Assembly (NCBI GenBank): GCA_020429045.1 | Contig: JAGQLS010000010.1 | Span: forward strand, 1-50,323 | From: Candidatus Woesebacteria bacterium | GTDB taxonomy: Bacteria > Patescibacteriota > Microgenomatia > UBA1406 > GWC2-37-13 | Direction of reading: 5' to 3' | DNA: 50,323 nt | In this document: one piece after another, positions 45,007 through 50,323 of the stretch | How positions within the stretch are numbered: position 1 is the stretch's first letter | How the letters are laid out: every line of letters starts with the position of its first letter | Position numbers and translations under genes: made by a program | The notes under the pieces: generated by a model | What the model was told of the DNA's origin: nothing | Seen by the model: the letters and a program-made list of their open reading frames with translations, nothing else | Databases searched by the model: none

Positions 45007-45770
45007 TCATTCACACCAGAAACGAAGAACGTAATGTCAAAGCTTGCATAGAATCCGCGCGGCTTCTCTCCGACGACGTGATGCTGATTGATATGCAAAG
45101 CATCGACAAAACGGTCGCCATTGCAAAACGTTTTGGAGTGCAAGTAAAAAATTTTCCGTTCACGCACTATGTCGAACCTGCACGCGCCTTTGGCATAACG
45201 CATGCACGTGGTTCATGGGTATTTATCCTGGATGCAGATGAACGCATAACCCCAGCGCTCGCAAAAGAGATTAAGAATGTTGTGCGTCGAAACGATTCAA
45301 AGATGGGATGTTTTAAAGTACCGCGAAAAAATATTTTTGGTAAAAAGAAATGGCTCGAGCATGGTGGCTGGTGGCCCGATTATCAAATCCGACTGATTCA
45401 CAAACCGCATTTCAAAAACTGGCCAACAGCAATCCACTCCACGCCACAGATTATCGGAGAAATGGGGTTTCTGAAAGAACCACTTCTCCACTACTTCCAC
45501 GGCGACCTTGCGGCAATGGTTACAAAAACAACGGTGTTTGAAGAAATCGAAGCAGATTTATTATATAAAGCTGGCAGGCGAGTAACGACGCTGACATTTT
45601 TCAGAAAATTTCTTGCCGAACTCTATCGCCGGCTCATCCGCGACAAAGGATTTTTGGATGGCGCGATTGGTTTTATCGAAAGCATCTATCAAGCATATTC
45701 AAAAACTATTACTTATTTCTTTTTATATGAAAAACGAATGGTACACCATGGCAAAAAACAACATTCATAA
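44988..45770 (+). CDS. GT2 glycosyltransferase (WaaE/KdtX-like)
   Basis: This 260-residue enzyme begins LSVIIHTRNEERNVKACIES. It has LIDMQSIDKTVAIAK, the metal site ILDADERITP, then VPRKNIFGKKKWLEHGGWWP and QIRLIHKPHFKNWP, the typical core of WaaE-like GT2 enzymes. The paralogue at 26928-27818 has the same core. The C-terminal region is helical and basic (RKFLAELYRRLIRDKGFLDG) and probably peripheral to the membrane. It overlaps the upstream gene by 19 bases and ends 6 bases before the next GT4 gene. Confidence 0.93.
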   Translation: MESLSVIIHTRNEERNVKACIESARLLSDDVMLIDMQSIDKTVAIAKRFGVQVKNFPFTHYVEPARAFGITHARGSWVFILDADERITPALAKEIKNVVRRNDSKMGCFKVPRKNIFGKKKWLEHGGWWPDYQIRLIHKPHFKNWPTAIHSTPQIIGEMGFLKEPLLHYFHGDLAAMVTKTTVFEEIEADLLYKAGRRVTTLTFFRKFLAELYRRLIRDKGFLDGAIGFIESIYQAYSKTITYFFLYEKRMVHHGKKQHS

Positions 45771-45776
45771 ATACCC

Positions 45777-46859
45777 ATGAAAAAACATGCAGCTCTTTAC
45801 GATCCATATCTTGATGTTTTGGGTGGTGGAGAAAAACATATTCTTGAAATCTGCAAAGTGCTCGAACGCCATGGGTATGATCTGTCGATTTTCTGGGACG
45901 AAGATCTATCAGCAAAAATCAAACAACAATTGCACATCGAACTGGAGGATGTAACGTTCACAAAAAATATATTCAAAAAAAATGTTTCAGTGATAAAAAA
46001 ACGACGGGCGCTTGCAGAATACGATGTGCTTTTTTATGTAACCGACGGGAGCTATTTCTTTTCTTCGGCAAAAAAAACCGTTGTGTTTTGTATGGTGCCT
46101 AAACGCGAACTTTATCACATGAATCTCTTCAATCGTGTAAAAACCATGAACCAACAGTTTGTTTGCAACTCGCATTACACGCAGGTCAAACTTGCACAGT
46201 GGGGGGTGCATGCACAAACAATATACCCTTATCTTGAAAATGAGTGGGTGCGCATGCCGATTGATAAATTGACTAAAGAACCAATGATTCTTGTGGCAGG
46301 AAGATTTTTTAAACACCTCCATGCCAAGCGCCAAGATGTTGCAATCGCGTGGTTTAAAGATTTACAAAGGGTGCCTCGTTTCCGCGATTTTCGCCTCGTG
46401 CTTGTCGGCGGCATGAAAGACGAAGACGCTCCTTACGTTGAAGAATTGAAAACTATGATTGGGAATACGAATGCTATAGAAATACACACAAATGTTGATT
46501 TTGTAAAACTGAAAACGTATTACCAAAAGGCTTTGTTTTATTGGCACTTTGCAGGATACGAAGTAGATGAACGCGCGCACCCTGAGAATGCCGAGCACTT
46601 GGGTATCACCCCGCTTGAAGCCATGAGCGCTGGGTGTATACCCTGCGCTTACAAACTCGGTGGACCTACAGAAATCATAAGGCACAACGAAACAGGTATA
46701 CTATTCAAACAGCAAAACGAACTGTTTTCTGCCATGGAAGAACTGGTAGACAATAGAGAAAAACAAGCCAAAATGCGCCGCAAAGCCAAAGAGTTTGTAA
46801 AAAATACTTTTTCGTATGAAGTGTTCGAAAAACGCGTCGTCGAAGTCCTTGAGCTATAA
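45777..46859 (+). CDS. GT4 glycosyltransferase (ALG11-like)
   Basis: This 360-residue GT-B enzyme begins ALYDPYLDVLGGGEKHILEI, the glycine loop of GT4 enzymes. It has VAGRFFKHLHAKRQDVAIAW, LVLVGGMKDEDAPYVEEL, and the E-x7-E motif in EHLGITPLEAMSAGCIPCAY. The sequence order and the GGGEKH opening resemble ALG11-type alpha-mannosyltransferases that act on lipid-linked oligosaccharides. It is the third gene of a compact glycosyltransferase operon starting at 43483. No ribosome-binding site is seen before its ATG. Confidence 0.92.
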   Translation: MKKHAALYDPYLDVLGGGEKHILEICKVLERHGYDLSIFWDEDLSAKIKQQLHIELEDVTFTKNIFKKNVSVIKKRRALAEYDVLFYVTDGSYFFSSAKKTVVFCMVPKRELYHMNLFNRVKTMNQQFVCNSHYTQVKLAQWGVHAQTIYPYLENEWVRMPIDKLTKEPMILVAGRFFKHLHAKRQDVAIAWFKDLQRVPRFRDFRLVLVGGMKDEDAPYVEELKTMIGNTNAIEIHTNVDFVKLKTYYQKALFYWHFAGYEVDERAHPENAEHLGITPLEAMSAGCIPCAYKLGGPTEIIRHNETGILFKQQNELFSAMEELVDNREKQAKMRRKAKEFVKNTFSYEVFEKRVVEVLEL

Positions 46860-46992
46860 CGAATAAATCGAAACTTGTAACTCGTAACTTACACCTTAAA
46901 ACGTATAATGTGAAGCGAAGATACCCTATTTTCGAAGGCCTGCCCGCCTTGCCCACCGAATCGGCGGGTGAATCGGCGGGCGAATCGGAGGG
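46860..46992. repeat. Intergenic repeat tract with 12-bp tandem units
   Basis: The tract begins with AACTTGTAACTCGTAACTT-type words. It contains a 25-base segment (46898-46922) found in inverted orientation at 40797-40821. It ends in three 12-bp units (46957-46968, 46969-46980, 46981-46992) of the form cGAATCGGcGGG next to CCCGCC-rich sequence. It resembles a decayed palindromic repeat element. Confidence 0.65.
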
Positions 46993-47095
46993 GAATGACA
47001 ATGCTCTATTGATTTCATGATATATTGATTTAATGTTTTCTTGATCTTTTCCTAAAATCTAACACCTAATATCTAACCAACTAATTATTTAAATC
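46993..47095. repeat. AT-rich low-complexity spacer before the GT2 gene at 47096
   Basis: The tract has words TTGATTTCATGATATATTG and TCTAACACCTAATATCTAAC, like 23994-24055 and 16665-16690. It ends in TAAATC-ATG, as at 24056. Confidence 0.5.
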
Positions 47096-47977
47096 ATGAT
47101 CACCGTCCTCATACCCGTCTACAAACAAACCGAATTCTTCCTTGCGCACTTTAAACACAACCTCCCTTTTTTCAGTCACTGTGAAATCATTATCGTCAAC
47201 GACGATCCGACAACCGACCTTAGCCCGTATCTGCAAAACATTGAGAATCTGACATTGATACAAAACAAACACAACCTCGGGTTCGCAGGCGCAGTCAATG
47301 TCGGCATACGCAAAGCACAAGGCACGCGCCTTGTGCTCTTAAACTCCGACGTCAAACTCAAAGACGCTTCATTCAAAAAAGCAGAAAAAACATTTGACCA
47401 TCCAAAACTGTTTGCCGTATCTTTTGCCCAGGAAGAAAGAAATGGCACGATCGTAGGAGCAAATCGCTGGTACTGGCACGATGGCTTTTTTCAACACGAA
47501 GGAACAATAACAAAAAAAAGAAACATAAACGCGTGGGCAGAAGGCGGAGCAGCCATGTTTGACCTGCAAAAGCTGAGAAACCTTGGTGGGTTTGACGAGC
47601 GATTTTCGCCATTTTATTGGGAAGATATAGACCTCTCCTATCGAGCGTGGAAAGCAGGATACACCATCGTGTTTGATCCAACCATCGTTGTAATCCACGC
47701 ACACGAGTCAACAATCAAAACGTATTTTGCAAACAAAATGAAAACCGTTGCTTACCGAAATCAACTCCTATTCATCTGGAAAAATATCTATGACCCAACG
47801 CTACGTATAAAACATATCGCAGGAGCAACCAAATTTTTTATGCGCGCTATGTTCAGAGGCGATTGGTCTTTTATCAAAGGATTTTTTTCTGCTGTGCTCA
47901 AACATATAACGACAAAAAAAGAAACAGTATCGTATGCAAAAACGGACAAAGAAGTCTTGCAACTCTTTGCAAAATAG
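47096..47977 (+). CDS. GT2 glycosyltransferase (rhamnosyltransferase-like)
   Basis: This 293-residue GT-A enzyme begins ITVLIPVYKQTEFFLAHFKH, has VNDDPTTDLS, NLGFAGAVNVGIRKAQG, the metal site LLNSDVKL, GGAAMFDLQKLRNLGGFDER, and FYWEDIDLSYRAWKAGY, the E-D-x-D acceptor motif. It is a typical polysaccharide rhamnosyl- or related transferase. A basic helical tail follows. It is preceded by a low-complexity spacer rather than a standard promoter or ribosome site. Confidence 0.93.
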   Translation: MITVLIPVYKQTEFFLAHFKHNLPFFSHCEIIIVNDDPTTDLSPYLQNIENLTLIQNKHNLGFAGAVNVGIRKAQGTRLVLLNSDVKLKDASFKKAEKTFDHPKLFAVSFAQEERNGTIVGANRWYWHDGFFQHEGTITKKRNINAWAEGGAAMFDLQKLRNLGGFDERFSPFYWEDIDLSYRAWKAGYTIVFDPTIVVIHAHESTIKTYFANKMKTVAYRNQLLFIWKNIYDPTLRIKHIAGATKFFMRAMFRGDWSFIKGFFSAVLKHITTKKETVSYAKTDKEVLQLFAK

Positions 47978-48002
47978 ATAACAATGTCAAAAGGAGAAAC
48001 GT

Positions 48003-49658
48003 ATGAAATGGTTTCAAAAACACAAGCAAACAATTATTGTCTTAACCATCATAACGGCGATTGCGGCTTTTTTTGCCTTGTACAAATTCAACCAAGTGCC
48101 GCTTTGTATGAACGCCGACGAACTTGCACATGGGTACAATGCCTACTCCTTGCTCAAAACCGGCAAAGACGAATTTGGTAAATCGTTCCCACTGAGGCTC
48201 GAATCGTTTCGCGATTTTAAACTGCCCCTTTATAGCTATTTGACCATGCCGTTTATCGCCATTTTCGGCTACAACGATGGTGCCGTTCGAGGCCTCAACG
48301 TGCTACTTTCATTGCTTTTCGTGCCGACGATGTACCTTGTGGTCAAAGAACTGTTTGGTAAAAAAAAGATCGCCTATCTTGCAGCACTACTTGTGAGTAT
48401 AAACCCTGCAATACATATTTTGACGCGCCACGCGCATGAGGGAGTTTTGTGTATATTTCTCATTTTGTGGGGGATCTATTTTCTTTTGAAATTTGAAAAA
48501 ACCAATCATATGCGTTGGTTGCTCCTTACCAACCTGGCCCTGTTTCTTTCAACGTTTGCCTACCACTTCGGCAGGATATTTTTGGGTATTTTAGTCTTGT
48601 ATCAAGGGTACCTGATCATACGAGATCGTGCAAAAACGAAACAAAAGAAAATGTTGATCACTGGTGTTTTGCTACTTGTCCTTACCGCCACTATTCCCCT
48701 TGCTATTGATTTTTCAACAAGCGTCAACCGCGTCTCAAATTTATTTTTCACCAGCAACATTTCATTCAAGCTCATAATAGACGAACTAAGAGGTGAAGAT
48801 CCAAACAGATTGCTGCATAATAAGCTAACCGAAGGAGTGCGACAAATACGTAACAATTATTTTAGACAAATTTCACCCGAATTTTTGGTTGTCAATGGCG
48901 ATACCAATGCACGCTTTGGTCTCAAGAATCTTGGGCCGATCACGATTGTTGAATTTGGGATGTTTTTTGTTGGTCTTTATTTCCTCTTTCGCAATAAAGA
49001 ACGTAAACGATTTTTTATTCTCCTTTTGTTTTTTGTTTCGCCCATTGCAAATGCACTCACGTGGCAAGACCCTTCGATTATTCGCGCCTATCCTCTCTTA
49101 TTCTTCCTGCTTATCATCGTTGCCTATGGAACGATACAAATTGTGGAAATGAAACCAAACACGCATACGGAGCATTCTCGCTACTATGCAATAAGTGCGG
49201 CGCTTTTGATGCTGTTTGGCTGGACGCTTTTCAACAATTGGGAACTCTATTTTAATCACTACCCCAAACGACCTGTTGTATCACGCGCTTGGCAGTGCGG
49301 GTATAAAGAAATTGTACAATTTGTTCAAAAAAATTATGAAAACTATGACACATTTTACATAACGGATAAACTCGGGCAACCGTACATCTTTTTTCTCCAT
49401 TACCTCAAATACGACCCCGCAACGTACCAAGCACAACATATCACATCTGTTCCGGACAAATATGGATTCGGAAGAGTTGACATATTCGATAAATTCATAT
49501 TTCATTTCCCCAACTTCAAGGATGAAACGTCTGCTCTCTATATTGGTTATCCTGACGATTTTGAAGGGACTGGTGTTCAAGAAAAAAGTGTACAAAAAGT
49601 TACTATTAACAACGATACGATTTTTTGGATTTATCCTAAAGGAGAAAACAAAATGTAA
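48003..49658 (+). CDS. ArnT/GT39-like membrane glycosyltransferase
   Basis: This 551-residue protein has an outside loop LCMNADELAHGYNAYSLLKT, then GKDEFGKSFPLRLESFRDFK and LPLYSYLTMPFIAIFGYNDG. The D-E pair is the conserved acidic site. ILTRHAHEGVLCIFLILWG and FLSTFAYHFGRIFLGILVLY follow. The broken gene at 27825-29508 is its close relative, and this copy shows what that one has lost. A C-terminal soluble part includes TDKLGQPYIFFLHYLKYDPA. A good ribosome-binding site (AAAAGGAG) precedes the ATG. Its 3' end overlaps the convergent protease gene by 28 bp. Confidence 0.87.
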   Translation: MKWFQKHKQTIIVLTIITAIAAFFALYKFNQVPLCMNADELAHGYNAYSLLKTGKDEFGKSFPLRLESFRDFKLPLYSYLTMPFIAIFGYNDGAVRGLNVLLSLLFVPTMYLVVKELFGKKKIAYLAALLVSINPAIHILTRHAHEGVLCIFLILWGIYFLLKFEKTNHMRWLLLTNLALFLSTFAYHFGRIFLGILVLYQGYLIIRDRAKTKQKKMLITGVLLLVLTATIPLAIDFSTSVNRVSNLFFTSNISFKLIIDELRGEDPNRLLHNKLTEGVRQIRNNYFRQISPEFLVVNGDTNARFGLKNLGPITIVEFGMFFVGLYFLFRNKERKRFFILLLFFVSPIANALTWQDPSIIRAYPLLFFLLIIVAYGTIQIVEMKPNTHTEHSRYYAISAALLMLFGWTLFNNWELYFNHYPKRPVVSRAWQCGYKEIVQFVQKNYENYDTFYITDKLGQPYIFFLHYLKYDPATYQAQHITSVPDKYGFGRVDIFDKFIFHFPNFKDETSALYIGYPDDFEGTGVQEKSVQKVTINNDTIFWIYPKGENKM

Positions 49659-50302
49659 ATAATGAGGATGTAAAACAAGTGAATAACAATAGGAACAAGC
49701 ACATTCTTGCGCAAAAGATAAATAAATGATACAGCAAAGCTAAAAAGAAGATCGCTCACCATAATCATGATAAGCGATGCGCCATAATATTGAGGGCTGG
49801 AGAAAACAATCGGAATGTGAGTAAGAAAAAAAAGGATGCTGGCTACAAATACCGCAGAGATTACATTATGCGATTCTTCGTATAAGCGCTTCAAAATAAA
49901 TCCTCGAGCCAAAAGCTCTTCGGAAATACTAGATGCTAAGCTCACAATAATCGTAAATACCAATACGCCAATTGAGGGCCATATAATGTTGTGTCCCTGT
50001 GAAGAGCTGATGAGTGCTGCAAACCCAAACATGAGTACGCCTACCAGTGTGGCGATCGATATATCGCCCAGTGCGTTTTTGAATGAAATGTCTAGCCGTT
50101 TCAATACATTGCCATTTTCATAGCGTGTGATGAAATAATAAATCGGAATAAGAAAAATGGCGGGTTTTGCAATAAATTCATCGAACCAAACAGGAAGATC
50201 TGTTTTAAAAATTGAACGATACACGCTCCATAAAATAAGAACAATCGCCCAAATGTTGAGAGCTCGCTGCGTTTGTGAGAGATCCGACGTATTCTTCTTC
50301 AT
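49631..50302 (-). CDS. CPBP-family intramembrane protease (CAAX protease-like)
   Basis: This 223-residue protein with about six to eight helices has the conserved E-E-x-x-x-R motif in SISEELLARGFILKRLYEES, a second motif with His in FFLTHIPIVF, and a third His in VIVIHLFYILIIY. These match CPBP/Abi intramembrane metalloproteases of the Rce1 type, some of which act in bacteriocin immunity or maturation. The substrate is unknown. A TACAGT box lies 7 bases before the ATG at the window edge. Confidence 0.9.
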   Translation of the reverse strand: MKKNTSDLSQTQRALNIWAIVLILWSVYRSIFKTDLPVWFDEFIAKPAIFLIPIYYFITRYENGNVLKRLDISFKNALGDISIATLVGVLMFGFAALISSSQGHNIIWPSIGVLVFTIIVSLASSISEELLARGFILKRLYEESHNVISAVFVASILFFLTHIPIVFSSPQYYGASLIMIMVSDLLFSFAVSFIYLLRKNVLVPIVIHLFYILIIYILFSPLG

Positions 50303-50323
50303 TTACTATACTGTACTCTTTTT

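Overview
The window looks like a chromosome segment of a host-dependent or reduced-genome bacterium of the Candidate Phyla Radiation (Patescibacteria), probably a Microgenomates-type lineage. This is an inference. It rests on compact gene packing, a stripped-down F-type ATP synthase, a small GIY-YIG nuclease, isolated tRNA genes without encoded CCA, many paralogous multi-membrane-span glycosyltransferases, and dispersed short palindromic repeats. No rRNA or taxonomic marker gene is present, so the placement cannot be made firm.

Layout. Positions 1-1900 hold the N-terminus of a membrane glycosyltransferase (cut by the window edge), tRNA-Phe(GAA) with a GIY-YIG nuclease gene wedged into a partial duplication of it, tRNA-Ile with a UAU anticodon, an unknown gene and a small membrane protein. 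Positions 1984-7596 are a complete-looking atp operon on the minus strand in the order I/Z-a-c-b-alpha-gamma-beta-epsilon. It has no delta gene, and the parts of alpha and b that would bind delta are shortened. Positions 7600-8805 hold tRNA-Ala(CGC) with a broken partial copy, tRNA-Arg(CCG) and undecaprenyl-diphosphate phosphatase (uppP). Positions 8949-15162 hold a GT4 glycosyltransferase, a VapBC-like toxin-antitoxin pair, a MacAB-like ABC efflux operon and a PIG-V-like mannosyltransferase.

From 14 kb to 49.7 kb the window is dominated by surface-glycan genes. They include at least ten integral-membrane GT-C-type glycosyltransferases, five GT2 and two GT4 cytoplasmic transferases, several YfhO/PF10131-like membrane proteins, and one Wzx-type flippase. 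The likely pathway is sugar activation onto a polyprenyl carrier by GT2 enzymes, flipping, assembly or decoration on the outer face by GT-C enzymes, and recycling of the carrier by UppP. Four genes in 25-37 kb are visibly broken: one frameshift, one frameshifting deletion, one in-frame TAG and one in-frame TAA. That suggests a glycan locus under turnover. AT-rich islands at 0.8-1.6, 25.5-27, 29.6-31.3 and 36.3-39.1 kb carry unknown genes, including a protein with five near-identical 120-bp tandem repeats.

Two window-wide patterns stand out. First, at nearly every gene that starts a transcription unit, a TANAAT-type -10 box lies only 5-12 bases before the start codon. This predicts leaderless or nearly leaderless mRNAs. 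Second, at four loci, head-to-head genes overlap at their 5' ends by 12-48 bp, so each gene's promoter lies inside the other's coding sequence. Intergenic gaps carry degenerate dispersed repeats whose function is unknown.
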